A DNA stretch of 47,290 nt. Origin: GCA-2733415 sp964608925. GTDB taxonomy: Bacteria; Bacteroidota; Bacteroidia; Flavobacteriales; Flavobacteriaceae. How positions within the stretch are numbered: position 1 is the first letter of the stretch; the number at the start of each line of letters is the position of its first letter. The position numbers were made by a program, and so were the translations under genes. Shown one piece after another: positions 8,599 through 16,395 of the stretch. The notes under the pieces are model-generated. The model saw only the letters and a list, made by a program, of their open reading frames with translations, was not told the DNA's origin and made no database searches. The stretch is taken from the NCBI GenBank assembly GCA_964608925.1, contig CAZSQD010000002.1, forward strand, positions 1 through 47,290. The letters are read 5' to 3'.

Positions 8599-9264
8599 CT
8601 ACCTATTTATTAGCTCTTGATAGGCCTCTAATATTGTTGGGTATATAAATTGAGCACCGTTTGCTCTTAACTCACTTTCAGCATATTGCGTTAATAATCC
8701 TACAGGAATCATTCCAGAATCTCTTGCTGCACGCATACCTGTTAAACTGTCTTCAAAAATTAAGGTAGTCGAAAAATTAGCGGGTGTAATACCCAATTGC
8801 TTTGCTAATGTGAGGTACGGTATTGGAGATGGTTTTGGTTTTTTAAATTGATCAACACCCATAAAAACTTCAAAATTTAATTTTAATTGCGTTATCGTAT
8901 TGGCTAAAAAAGAAGTATAAGCATTACTGGCAATACCATAAGGAATTTGTCTTTTAGCTAAAAAAGATTGCATTTTTACTACTCCAGGTAATAAGGTTGG
9001 GGTAATGGTAGTTTTTAATAAATGCTCTTGTTTTAAACTGTTTAATACTGATGATTGGGAAATATCTCCACCATATTCGGCAAAATATTCGGCAATTTTA
9101 TAGGGAGCTTTCCCTGCGTGGGTAGCTTCTGGAAATGGACAAGCTTCTTTATTGAAAATTTCAGTAAATGCCGATTTCCAAGCGGAATGATGACACACCA
9201 AACTATCTACAATTACTCCATCAAAATCAAACAATACTGCAGTTGGAAAAGGAAGTTTTTTCAT
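8599..9264 (-). CDS. HAD-family phosphatase (beta-phosphoglucomutase-like)
   Basis: A 221-residue haloacid-dehalogenase superfamily hydrolase. Motif I is FDFDGVIVDS (about 12-21, nucleophile plus acid/base aspartates), motif II is the Ser in GIASNA, and motif III is the Lys in FKKPKPSP. Motif IV is IFEDSLTGMRAA. The cap is helical between motifs I and II, as in subclass I enzymes such as beta-phosphoglucomutase and phosphoglycolate phosphatase. The substrate cannot be told from sequence. It follows the FAD oxidase gene by 2 bp, so the two probably share a transcript. Confidence 0.9.
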   Translation of the reverse strand: MKKLPFPTAVLFDFDGVIVDSLVCHHSAWKSAFTEIFNKEACPFPEATHAGKAPYKIAEYFAEYGGDISQSSVLNSLKQEHLLKTTITPTLLPGVVKMQSFLAKRQIPYGIASNAYTSFLANTITQLKLNFEVFMGVDQFKKPKPSPIPYLTLAKQLGITPANFSTTLIFEDSLTGMRAARDSGMIPVGLLTQYAESELRANGAQFIYPTILEAYQELINR

Positions 9265-9266
9265 AT

Positions 9267-10562
9267 TTATTTTATAAATAATTTAGATAAATATCCGTTT
9301 AAAAACTTACCATTTGGATCCATTTTTTCACGTAAAGTAGCAAAATCATCCCATTTTGAGTATAATTTGGATAACTCATTGTAACCTGCCTTAAAATGTT
9401 TTGCCCAATGGGGTTTACCGCTGTGTTTTAAAAATACTTTTTCAACCGCATCAAAAGCTTCATATACATGTGCTTTTGCTGAATTTCGGCATACACAACC
9501 TATGGTTACCATATCTTCATCAGCGGCGTAACTTAACCACGCATTGTCTTTTTTAATAAACCTTACATCCATAGGTACGTGCACATACCCTTTGTTTTTA
9601 GGGCTTTCTAACATTTCTTTTAAATCTACAAACAAGTCCTGAAACTTAGTGTAAGGTATGGTCCATTCTGCCAATTCCATAGTTTGCCCTCGTTTTTTTG
9701 TTACGGTAGCATCATACAAACTCCCCGAATGCTCTTTTACTGATGTGAAAAATAAACGGTATAATATTTTGTTTGCCGTAGCAGTAAATCTCGGAAAAAT
9801 ATGCGTGTATTTATATAATATTTTAGAAACTGCTCTACGGTGTTTGTGATATTTAGGCGCTGTTTTAGCTGTAAATTTAAAATTGTTGGCTACTTTATTG
9901 CCTAAAATTACATATCCGTGATTGGTGTGTGGCAACCATAAAATACGCACAAAATCGTACGTTTTTAGGTAACTGTCTAAGTTTTGTGTCCACACTTTAT
10001 CCGTCATTGGTTGCTCTACTAAATGCAATTTATAATTGGCTTCACATTGAAAAGTAATTTCTGAGAACACGCCTAATAACCCTAAGGAAACTCTGATAGC
10101 ATCAGTTTCAAAATCGGCATCTGTAAATTCTTTAATTGTACCATTTGATAGTATCATTCTAAATTTTGATGCGTATTTTGAGAGTATAAATCCGTTTGTG
10201 CCGTGAGTAGCTGTGGCTAAAGCACCACCAATAGTAATACTATTAATATCTGGCAAACACGGTATGCACCAACCATTATTTTGTGCCGTTTCAATGAGCT
10301 CTTTTATAGTAACACCTGCTTGTACGGTAATTTGTTTTGCTTCCTTATTGATGTTTACAATTTTATTGCAGGGTGTAATATCAATTAAGGTATCAGTACC
10401 TGCATTAATATCTGAAGATGAAAACTTACCTCCAAATACACGTATATTACTGTGATTACGAACAATTTCTTGCAGTTCCGTTTCTGTTGTTGGCGTATAT
10501 AAATTTTGATAGCTATGGGTTTTGTTTCCGTTCCAGCTAATCCATTTTTTTAAGGACTTCAT
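9267..10562 (-). CDS. FAD-binding oxidoreductase, aldonolactone oxidase-like
   Basis: A 431-residue protein of the VAO/PCMH flavoprotein fold with an N-terminal FAD domain (IRVFGGKFSSSD, ITIGGALATATHGTNG) and a C-terminal ALO-type domain. The family motif HWAK is present in GKPHWAKHF near residue 390. Relatives oxidise sugar-derived lactones or polyols (gulonolactone, arabinonolactone, alditol). In enzymes with covalent FAD, a histidine follows the GxG of the FAD loop. Here that position is Phe (GGKFS), so FAD is probably bound non-covalently. No signal peptide is seen. The neighbouring HAD phosphatase suggests sugar metabolism. Confidence 0.88.
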   Translation of the reverse strand: MKSLKKWISWNGNKTHSYQNLYTPTTETELQEIVRNHSNIRVFGGKFSSSDINAGTDTLIDITPCNKIVNINKEAKQITVQAGVTIKELIETAQNNGWCIPCLPDINSITIGGALATATHGTNGFILSKYASKFRMILSNGTIKEFTDADFETDAIRVSLGLLGVFSEITFQCEANYKLHLVEQPMTDKVWTQNLDSYLKTYDFVRILWLPHTNHGYVILGNKVANNFKFTAKTAPKYHKHRRAVSKILYKYTHIFPRFTATANKILYRLFFTSVKEHSGSLYDATVTKKRGQTMELAEWTIPYTKFQDLFVDLKEMLESPKNKGYVHVPMDVRFIKKDNAWLSYAADEDMVTIGCVCRNSAKAHVYEAFDAVEKVFLKHSGKPHWAKHFKAGYNELSKLYSKWDDFATLREKMDPNGKFLNGYLSKLFIK

Positions 10563-10582
10563 TCTAATTTAAGTTTAAAGGT

Positions 10583-10590
10583 CAAAGATA
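10583..10590 (-). promoter_or_regulatory. -7 promoter element for the FAD oxidase-HAD operon
   Basis: The minus strand reads TATCTTTG, matching TAnnTTTG, about 20 bp from the ATG at 10562. No convincing -33 element is seen. Confidence 0.5.
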
Positions 10591-10720
10591 GTTTATGTTT
10601 TTATGGTAGCCACAAAACATAAACAAAAAAGCTTCTGCATTAGGAAATGGAGAAACTTTCTTTCGGTTTTTATTTTAAAGGATAATAACATCACTATTTT
10701 ATACTACATAACGAGTATAT

Positions 10721-11089
10721 TTATTCAACGTTATTTTCTGATAATTTCGCTAATGAAAAAGCTGAAATTGCCATTACTAAATCCCTAACGGCTATGTCTA
10801 AATGTCCATCAATAATTAATAATAGCGAAATGGAAATCAACCAAGCCATCACCACTAATGCTCCTAATCTTGTTTTGTAAAAAACTAAGATACCTGCTAT
10901 TATTTCTATTACCCCTACAACCATCATAAAAGTTACTGTATCAAAAGGAATTATTTCTACCAAACTTGCTGGTAAATACTGGCTCCAATCCGTAAGAATG
11001 TTGGCAAACTTATCTAATCCTGCTACTATTGGCACTAAACCAAAAGTATATTTTAATACGTTTTTCACTAATTGTTCATTTGATTTCAT
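10721..11089 (-). CDS. DoxX-like small membrane protein
   Basis: A 122-residue inner-membrane protein with about four hydrophobic segments (YTFGLVPIVAGLDKF, VTFMMVVGVIEIIAGILVF, LGALVVMAWLISISLLLII, LVMAISAFSLA). The arrangement, with a G-x-D/K-F turn after the first segment and EIIAG in the second, fits the DoxX/DoxD family. Some members of that family support thiosulfate or quinone redox chemistry, but most are uncharacterised. It is monocistronic and diverges from the ECF sigma factor gene at 11212, so joint regulation is possible but not shown. Confidence 0.72.
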   Translation of the reverse strand: MKSNEQLVKNVLKYTFGLVPIVAGLDKFANILTDWSQYLPASLVEIIPFDTVTFMMVVGVIEIIAGILVFYKTRLGALVVMAWLISISLLLIIDGHLDIAVRDLVMAISAFSLAKLSENNVE

Positions 11090-11211
11090 AATTTTAGTTT
11101 TTAATTGTTTATAAATTTGTTTCTCTCTTTTGATGTGTTAATTTTAAAAAGGATACAAAATTTTGTAACTTTTTTTATTTTTTATCATCTAAAAACTAAA
11201 CGACATCAAAA

Positions 11212-11883
11212 ATGAAAGCAATATCCATATATGATTTTAACAATCATAAAATAAAAGAAACTGAAATTATACAGCGTATTCTTGGGGGAGAAAGAGAGCT
11301 TTATGAAATTTTAGTACGAAGAAACAATCAAAAACTATATCGGGTTATTAGAAGCTATTTAAAAGATGAAGCTGAAATTGAAGATATTATGCAAAATACG
11401 TATGTTAAAGCCTTTACAAAACTATATCAATTTAAATTAGAAGCCTCTTTTTCCACTTGGTTGATTCGTATTGGTATTAACGAATCTTTAGCCCGACTGA
11501 AAGAAAAAAAGAAGGTTTTTAATTTAACGCAACATATGGATAATTATAATGAGAGTTTCGTTTTAGAAATTCCAGATCATCAAGCACTAAACCCACAAGA
11601 TAAAATGATACAATATGAAGCCAAACAATTATTAGAAAATGCTATTGATCAATTGAGCTTAAAATACAAAACGGTATATGTAATGAAAGAAGTGGAAGAA
11701 ATGAGCTTGAAAGAAATAGCAATTGCTTTAAATTTAACCATTGCTAATGTAAAAATACGCGTACACCGATCAAAAGAAATGCTTAAAGAAAAACTTTTTG
11801 AATTATCAATAGATACAACTATTTTTGAATTTGGATTTAATAGATGTGACCGCATTACGGAGAAGGTAATGGAAATGATTTAA
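11212..11883 (+). CDS. ECF-type RNA polymerase sigma factor
   Basis: A 223-residue sigma-70 family protein. Region 2 is visible as LYEILVRRNNQKLYRVIRSY, EIEDIMQNTYVKAF and ASFSTWLIRIGINESL (residues about 30-95). Region 4 is SLKYKTVYVMKEVEEMSLKE, then a helix-turn-helix with IAIALNLTIANVKIRVHRSKEML (about 145-190). About 25 residues beyond region 4 make it longer than typical ECFs. No anti-sigma gene is adjacent; the next gene is convergent and encodes a beta-barrel protein. The target promoters are unknown. The ATG at 11212 is followed by a good reading frame and lies about 120 bp from the divergent DoxX gene. Confidence 0.9.
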   Translation: MKAISIYDFNNHKIKETEIIQRILGGERELYEILVRRNNQKLYRVIRSYLKDEAEIEDIMQNTYVKAFTKLYQFKLEASFSTWLIRIGINESLARLKEKKKVFNLTQHMDNYNESFVLEIPDHQALNPQDKMIQYEAKQLLENAIDQLSLKYKTVYVMKEVEEMSLKEIAIALNLTIANVKIRVHRSKEMLKEKLFELSIDTTIFEFGFNRCDRITEKVMEMI

Positions 11884-12018
11884 TGGCGAAAATACACTTC
11901 AATAATCTAATTATTTCTCAACCACCTCACCAACAACTTCTATGGTTCTTGAAAATTTGAATTTGTAGTAAAGTCCTCATTTAAGTATGGAAGTGTCCAA
12001 TTATTTAAAAGAAATAGC

Positions 12019-12699
12019 TTATAAATACAAATATATACCAAATTGTATCATGGATACATTTCCTTTAAATTTTTGGTTTGCACCATCTACTTTGTCTAGC
12101 CTTTTTAAAATATTATTAAGCCCATATTGGTAATGTGCAAAAACTCTAAAATGTTTACTCCCCATTGATAAACCTGCTAAAGCATTTACATTTACCCCAG
12201 TTAAATTTACTATTTGCTCCGCAGTAAGGTTTGTTTTATCAATTAAAAATTCTTTTTGTGCAGCATCACTTAATTTCATTTTCCCATTTACCATTAATAC
12301 AGGGCCAAACTCTGTTGTTAATTTAAATTTCCCTCTATGATTTCTATTATTACCTAAAAGTTTATATCCAAATAGCAATTGTGCTTGCACACCTATTAAA
12401 TTATATTTAATATTTTTTGGTAAACTGACTATACTTTCTCTTCCTTGAACACTTAGTTTATTACCAATAACGTTTAATCCAAATTGGATATCCCAGTTAT
12501 TATAAAAATCACCGCGAGTTGCAAAACCACCTAAGAAACTATATTCAGGGGTTGTAATGAAATTATCTGTTTTTATATCAAATAAAGAAGTTCCTAATTT
12601 TATACCTAAAGTACTGTTACTGTTCCCTCTTCTACCTTGAGCAGATAAATTAAATATACTTAATAAAATAATGGAAACTAAAATTAAAATATTTTTCAT
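12019..12699 (-). CDS. secreted outer-membrane beta-barrel-like protein
   Basis: A 226-residue protein with a signal peptide cleaved after the NLSAQ region (MKNILILVSIILLSIFNLSA). The rest is a set of amphipathic beta segments (TLGIKLGTSLFDIKT, NWDIQFGLNVIGNKL, GVQAQLLFGYKLLG, FRVFAHYQYGLNNIL) ending in an aromatic residue-rich strand (MIQFGIYLYL). This is the pattern of small Bacteroidota outer-membrane barrels in the PorT/OMP_b-brl group. No specific function can be given. It is transcribed divergently from the stomatin-like gene at 12778. Confidence 0.75.
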   Translation of the reverse strand: MKNILILVSIILLSIFNLSAQGRRGNSNSTLGIKLGTSLFDIKTDNFITTPEYSFLGGFATRGDFYNNWDIQFGLNVIGNKLSVQGRESIVSLPKNIKYNLIGVQAQLLFGYKLLGNNRNHRGKFKLTTEFGPVLMVNGKMKLSDAAQKEFLIDKTNLTAEQIVNLTGVNVNALAGLSMGSKHFRVFAHYQYGLNNILKRLDKVDGANQKFKGNVSMIQFGIYLYL

Positions 12700-12718
12700 A
12701 ACTTGTGCAATTAGTACA

Positions 12719-12726
12719 CAAAAGTA
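12719..12726 (-). promoter_or_regulatory. -7 promoter element for the beta-barrel gene
   Basis: The minus strand reads TACTTTTG, matching TAnnTTTG, about 20 bp ahead of the ATG at 12699. It lies in the 78-bp gap to the divergent gene at 12778. Confidence 0.4.
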
Positions 12727-12777
12727 GTCTTTTTGTGTATAAAACCAATTAATTAACTCTTAAAACAAACAAATGTT

Positions 12778-13695
12778 ATGCAATTTTTCTTAATTCCTTT
12801 TTTATTCTTTGGAGCCGTAATTTTGTTCGCCTCTATATTTATTGTTAAACAACAAACAGCAGCTGTAATTGAGCGGTTTGGTAAGTTTAGAAGTGTACGA
12901 CAATCTGGTTTACAATTTAAAATACCTTTAATAGATCGTATTTCAGGTAAATTAAGTTTAAAAATTCAACAGTTAGATGTAATGGTAGAAACCAAAACTT
13001 CAGATGATGTATTTGTTCGTTTAAAAATATCCGTACAATACAAAGTAATTAGAGAAAAGGTATACGATGCTTTTTATAAATTAGATTATCCACATGATCA
13101 AATTACCAGTTATGTATTTGATGTAGTACGTGCAGAGGTGCCTAAAATGAAGTTAGATGATGTGTTTTTACGTAAAGATAATATTGCAATTGCCGTAAAA
13201 CGTGAATTAAATGAGGCGATGATTGATTATGGATATGATATTATTAAAACCTTAGTTACGGATATTGATCCAGACAGTCAAGTAAAAGAAGCTATGAACC
13301 GTATTAATGCTGCCGAACGTGAAAAAGTTGCTGCTCAATATGAAGGGGATGCACAACGTATTTTAATTGTAGAACGTGCAAAAGCAGAAGCAGAAAGCAA
13401 ACGTTTACAAGGACAAGGGATTGCTGATCAACGTAGAGAAATTGCAAGAGGATTGGAAGAAAGTGTAGATGTGTTAAACCGTGTAGGTATTAACTCACAA
13501 GAAGCATCTGCTTTAATTGTAGTAACACAACATTATGATACTTTACAATCAATAGGTGGTGCTACAAACAGTAATTTAATATTGTTGCCTAATTCACCAC
13601 AAGCAGGTAGTAATATGTTAAATGATATGGTAGCAAGTTTTACAGCAAGTAACCAAATTGGGGAAGCCATGAAAAAAGCACAAGATAAAAAGTAA
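12778..13695 (+). CDS. SPFH/stomatin-like membrane protein
   Basis: A 305-residue band-7 (SPFH) protein. A single N-terminal membrane segment (FLIPFLFFGAVILFASIFIV) is followed by the SPFH domain starting QQTAAVIERFGKFRSVRQSGLQFKIP. A charged, Ala/Glu-rich coiled coil follows at about residues 180-225 (AAEREKVAAQYEGDAQ, ERAKAEAESKRLQGQG). Such proteins oligomerise in the inner membrane as scaffolds for proteases or microdomains. Usual partners such as an NfeD protein are not nearby. The next gene in the same direction (YceI) is 50 bp away. Confidence 0.92.
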   Translation: MQFFLIPFLFFGAVILFASIFIVKQQTAAVIERFGKFRSVRQSGLQFKIPLIDRISGKLSLKIQQLDVMVETKTSDDVFVRLKISVQYKVIREKVYDAFYKLDYPHDQITSYVFDVVRAEVPKMKLDDVFLRKDNIAIAVKRELNEAMIDYGYDIIKTLVTDIDPDSQVKEAMNRINAAEREKVAAQYEGDAQRILIVERAKAEAESKRLQGQGIADQRREIARGLEESVDVLNRVGINSQEASALIVVTQHYDTLQSIGGATNSNLILLPNSPQAGSNMLNDMVASFTASNQIGEAMKKAQDKK

Positions 13696-13745
13696 GAAAC
13701 GCTTTAAAGTTTCGTCAAATAATAACTAACCAAAAATAAATAAAG

Positions 13746-14402
13746 ATGAAAAAAACAATAATCAGTGTATTTGTAATTGCATTAGCAATTACCGCATGTA
13801 AAAGTGATAAAAAAGTTGAAACTTCAGTAGCTAAAGAAGTTAAAATAGTACAAGAAGCAACAACATCTGCTTTTAAAAGTGTAGCAAAAGGAAGTCGTTT
13901 AACATGGAAAGCTACTCATTTAGGAGGTTTACAACCTCGTTTTGGAACGGTACAAGTGCAAAGTGCAAATGTATTGGTAACTAATAAAGTACTTACCAAT
14001 GCATCTTTTGTAGTAAACTTAGCATCCTTATCCGTAGATAATTTTGATAAAGGTGCAGAAGAAAAAGGAAAGTTAGAAGGACACTTAAAAAGTGACGATT
14101 TCTTTAATATTGAAAAACACCCAACGGTTACTTTTGAAATGACAAAATTAACACCACTTACAGGTGATTATAATAATGAAATGACAGGAAATTTAACAAT
14201 TATGGGGGTTACTAAAAGTATTACGTTTAAAACGAACGTAGCAATACACCCTGAAGCTGTAGCCATCAATTCGGAAGATTTTACCATAAACCGTCAAGAT
14301 TGGGGTTTAAGCTATCACTCAGAAGGAGATAAAGGAATACCAAAAGATTATTTAATTGATAACGGTATTGGTTTTACGGTAAATGTAAAAGTAGAAAAAT
14401 AA
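13746..14402 (+). CDS. YceI-family lipoprotein
   Basis: A 218-residue predicted lipoprotein (lipobox ITAC, Cys18) with a YceI domain from about residue 45 to the end. Family features include LTWKATHLGG, the FVVNLASLSVDNFDKG repeat-like strand, HLKSDDFFNIEKHPTVTFEMTK and ITFKTNVAI. YceI proteins form lipocalin-like barrels that bind isoprenoid or lipid ligands in the periplasm. The gene follows the stomatin-like gene in the same direction and is closed by a strong terminator at 14430-14458. Confidence 0.93.
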   Translation: MKKTIISVFVIALAITACKSDKKVETSVAKEVKIVQEATTSAFKSVAKGSRLTWKATHLGGLQPRFGTVQVQSANVLVTNKVLTNASFVVNLASLSVDNFDKGAEEKGKLEGHLKSDDFFNIEKHPTVTFEMTKLTPLTGDYNNEMTGNLTIMGVTKSITFKTNVAIHPEAVAINSEDFTINRQDWGLSYHSEGDKGIPKDYLIDNGIGFTVNVKVEK

Positions 14403-14824
14403 GCCCATAATTGATATTATTATTATTAAAAAACCGAAGCAATACGCTTCGGTTTTTTTGAATCTTGTAGGTTTTGTTAAAAAAACACCCACAAAATTCC
14501 TACTAGTTATACCAATTTAATTTTTTAATATAGAAGCCTGCCATGAACCAAAAAAAAGGTGTTGTTTTAAACCGCTATTTTTTAGTTTTAGGCATTTTCA
14601 CCATATTTTTTTAGTTTTAACACTAAAAAGAGCGGCTGTTTAACGAATATATAGTACTACATATCGAAAAATTTAAAAAACAAACACTTTTTAAAATAAA
14701 CATAAATTACTGACATTAAGGTAATTATATGTTATATAATAACTATTAAGTTATTTAGTGTTAATTAATTAAATTAGATAACATTTTTTATGTATTTATT
14801 GTATAAATTATAAATAAATTTATT
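14403..14824. repeat. 422-bp intergenic region with repeats and an inverted structure
   Basis: There is no gene here. After the terminator at 14431-14459 it holds the first copy of a 26-bp repeat (14453-14478, overlapping the T run) and the motif ATACCAATTTAATTT (14509-14523). It also holds an imperfect inverted repeat: CCGCTATTTTTTAG at 14571-14584 against CTAAAAAGAGCGG at 14622-14634. The word TTTTTTAGTTTTA occurs twice within the inverted-repeat region (from 14577 and from 14606). The last 150 bp are very AT-rich and should contain the promoter of the T9SS cargo gene, which I could not assign. Confidence 0.6.
14431..14459 (+). terminator. rho-independent terminator after the YceI gene
   Basis: A 10-bp perfect stem AAACCGAAGC / GCTTCGGTTT with loop AATAC, followed by a run of T. 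It lies 29 bp after the YceI stop. Confidence 0.9.
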
Positions 14825-15610
14825 ATGAAAAAAAACAACTTTAAAAAATGGTTAACTTTTGCGGCAGTAGTATGCTTAGGTATTACAGCACTACAAGCAC
14901 AAGTTTTTAATTACACTTCAACAAATGGTAACTACACTGAGGCAGCGGCTAATGATGGCAGTATTGATAACACTAACGCCATTACAACACAGTTTACAGG
15001 TACTACATTTAATGTACCTATAGGAACAACTTTTGTATCCGGAGCAGCTCTAGTTGTTTCAGGGAATGTTTTTATCTTTACTGCACAGCTAGTACCAGCA
15101 GGTTTAACAGCTAATTTTGAGGTACTTACGGCTACAACGGGTAGAATTTTCTTTACAGGTAATGCTACTAATCATACAACTGGTGCAAGTACAACAGAGA
15201 TGAAATTTGCATTTCTTGGACCAAATTGGCCTGTTGGTTTTAATTCAGAAACCGAAGTATCTGTAACTGTTGATGGACAAACAGGAACAGCAACAATGAA
15301 TACAGTAAAAACGCTACAAGTTGGATTTGATTTTTTTACGACACTATCTGTTCAAGAAAATGAAATTTTTAATAACTTAGTATTATACCCTAACCCTGCT
15401 AAAAATATGACAATGGTAAACTTTGGTGCTAATTTAACTAACGTTACTACAAAAATATATAATCTTTTGGGTAAAGTAGTTACTAATGTTAATGTAACAA
15501 CTACAACAACTAACCTTACGTTAAACCTTAATAGTTTAGCAGCAGGAACTTATATTTTAACTCTAGTTTCGGATCAAGGAACAGTAAATAGACGTTTAAT
15601 TGTTGAGTAA
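14825..15610 (+). CDS. secreted protein with type IX secretion sorting domain
   Basis: A 261-residue exported protein. A signal peptide (WLTFAAVVCLGITALQAQ) is followed by a Thr/Ala/Gly-rich beta domain (about 25-170) of unknown function. A C-terminal type A sorting domain (about 176-261) shows LVLYPNPAKN, IYNLLGKVV, LNLNSLAAGTYILTL and the final RRLIVE. Such proteins cross the outer membrane through the T9SS and may be released or surface-attached. The Thr content is high. It is a single gene with its own terminator, and the gaps on both sides share repeated sequence. Confidence 0.9.
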   Translation: MKKNNFKKWLTFAAVVCLGITALQAQVFNYTSTNGNYTEAAANDGSIDNTNAITTQFTGTTFNVPIGTTFVSGAALVVSGNVFIFTAQLVPAGLTANFEVLTATTGRIFFTGNATNHTTGASTTEMKFAFLGPNWPVGFNSETEVSVTVDGQTGTATMNTVKTLQVGFDFFTTLSVQENEIFNNLVLYPNPAKNMTMVNFGANLTNVTTKIYNLLGKVVTNVNVTTTTTNLTLNLNSLAAGTYILTLVSDQGTVNRRLIVE

Positions 15611-15635
15611 GCAAGTCAACTCTTTTTAATAAATT

Positions 15636-15664
15636 AAAATCCGAAGCAAATTGCTTCGGATTTT
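15636..15664 (+). terminator. terminator after the T9SS cargo gene
   Basis: A stem of AAAATCCGAAGCAA and TTGCTTCGGATTTT followed by T residues, starting 26 bp after the stop at 15610. The real loop is likely a few bases of the inner CAAATTG. Confidence 0.9.
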
Positions 15665-15708
15665 TTTTGTAGAATTAAATTAGTAATCATAGTCAACATA
15701 CTTTTAAG

Positions 15709-15786
15709 TAATACCAATTTAATTTCAAGGTCTCATAAATAAATTAAACGATTTTATTGCGCCATTAGAATGTTAAATTGGTATTA
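15709..15786. repeat. 78-bp element bounded by perfect 14-bp inverted repeats
   Basis: TAATACCAATTTAA at 15709-15722 is exactly complementary to TTAAATTGGTATTA at 15773-15786. The interior of about 50 bp has no gene. A third copy of the core (ATACCAATTTAATTT) occurs at 14509-14523 on the other side of the T9SS cargo gene. The shape is that of a small non-autonomous inverted-repeat element, but no target-site duplication could be shown. Confidence 0.55.
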
Positions 15787-15828
15787 TATACCTGTTTTTT
15801 TTTGAATCTTGTAGGTTTTGTTTCAAAA

Positions 15829-15862
15829 CAAAAAGCCACTAATTTAAATTAGTGGCTTTTTG
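15829..15862 (-). terminator. 34-bp palindrome, terminator of the J-domain/KTSC gene
   Basis: A perfect palindrome with arms CAAAAAGCCACTAATTT and AAATTAGTGGCTTTTTG, 20 bp past the stop at 15883 on the minus strand. It is A/T-tailed on both sides and so could stop transcription in both directions. Confidence 0.85.
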
Positions 15863-15882
15863 TAATTTTAAAAGTATAGCTA

Positions 15883-16326
15883 TTATACCGCTACCTCATC
15901 ACGTTTTGATTTACGGTAGGTCATTTTTCCAAAAACATTACGCTTTGCAAAACGTAACGGTTTACCGCTATTAATCATCTTCTGGTAAACAGGTTTTGTC
16001 ATCCCAAAATACTCATAAGTAGCACCGTTAGTGAAAATAATTTCTAACACCATACCTTTGTGGTGATAATCACTAATACCACAAGCTAATGTTTTATTAT
16101 ACTCTTCTAAGCCTGCCGCTTTAGTTTCTGTATTAATACTTACTAAAAAATGGTAACCGTCAATAATTTCGGTACTTTTTTCTTCAGCTTCTGTTTTTTC
16201 AATAGCATCTTGAAATTTATCTGGGTGCCATTGTTTTACTAAGCCTCTATATGTTTTTTTAAGTTGTTTAAGATCAGTGTCTTTTTCAACATTAAATAAT
16301 TTTTTATACTGGTTAATACGTTTCAT
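15883..16326 (-). CDS. J-domain / KTSC domain protein
   Basis: A 147-residue cytosolic two-domain protein. Residues 1-65 form a short J domain with the HPD motif (QWHPDKF) that stimulates DnaK-type Hsp70 ATPases. Residues about 85-147 form a KTSC domain (GMVLEIIFTNGATYEYFGMTKPVYQKMINS), a small module named for its occurrence with lysyl-tRNA synthetases. Its exact role is not known. It lies 70 bp from the glutaminyl-tRNA synthetase gene in the same direction, so cotranscription is possible. Confidence 0.85.
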   Translation of the reverse strand: MKRINQYKKLFNVEKDTDLKQLKKTYRGLVKQWHPDKFQDAIEKTEAEEKSTEIIDGYHFLVSINTETKAAGLEEYNKTLACGISDYHHKGMVLEIIFTNGATYEYFGMTKPVYQKMINSGKPLRFAKRNVFGKMTYRKSKRDEVAV

Positions 16327-16395
16327 TATAAATATATTTTTAAATCGGGTGCAAATATACTCCTTATTTATTGTTATCTGCTAATTTTCAGTAAG

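Noticed and set aside
10603..10788. 61-residue plus-strand frame overlapping the DoxX gene end
   Set aside because: It runs through the 3' end of the DoxX gene on the other strand and has no family features.
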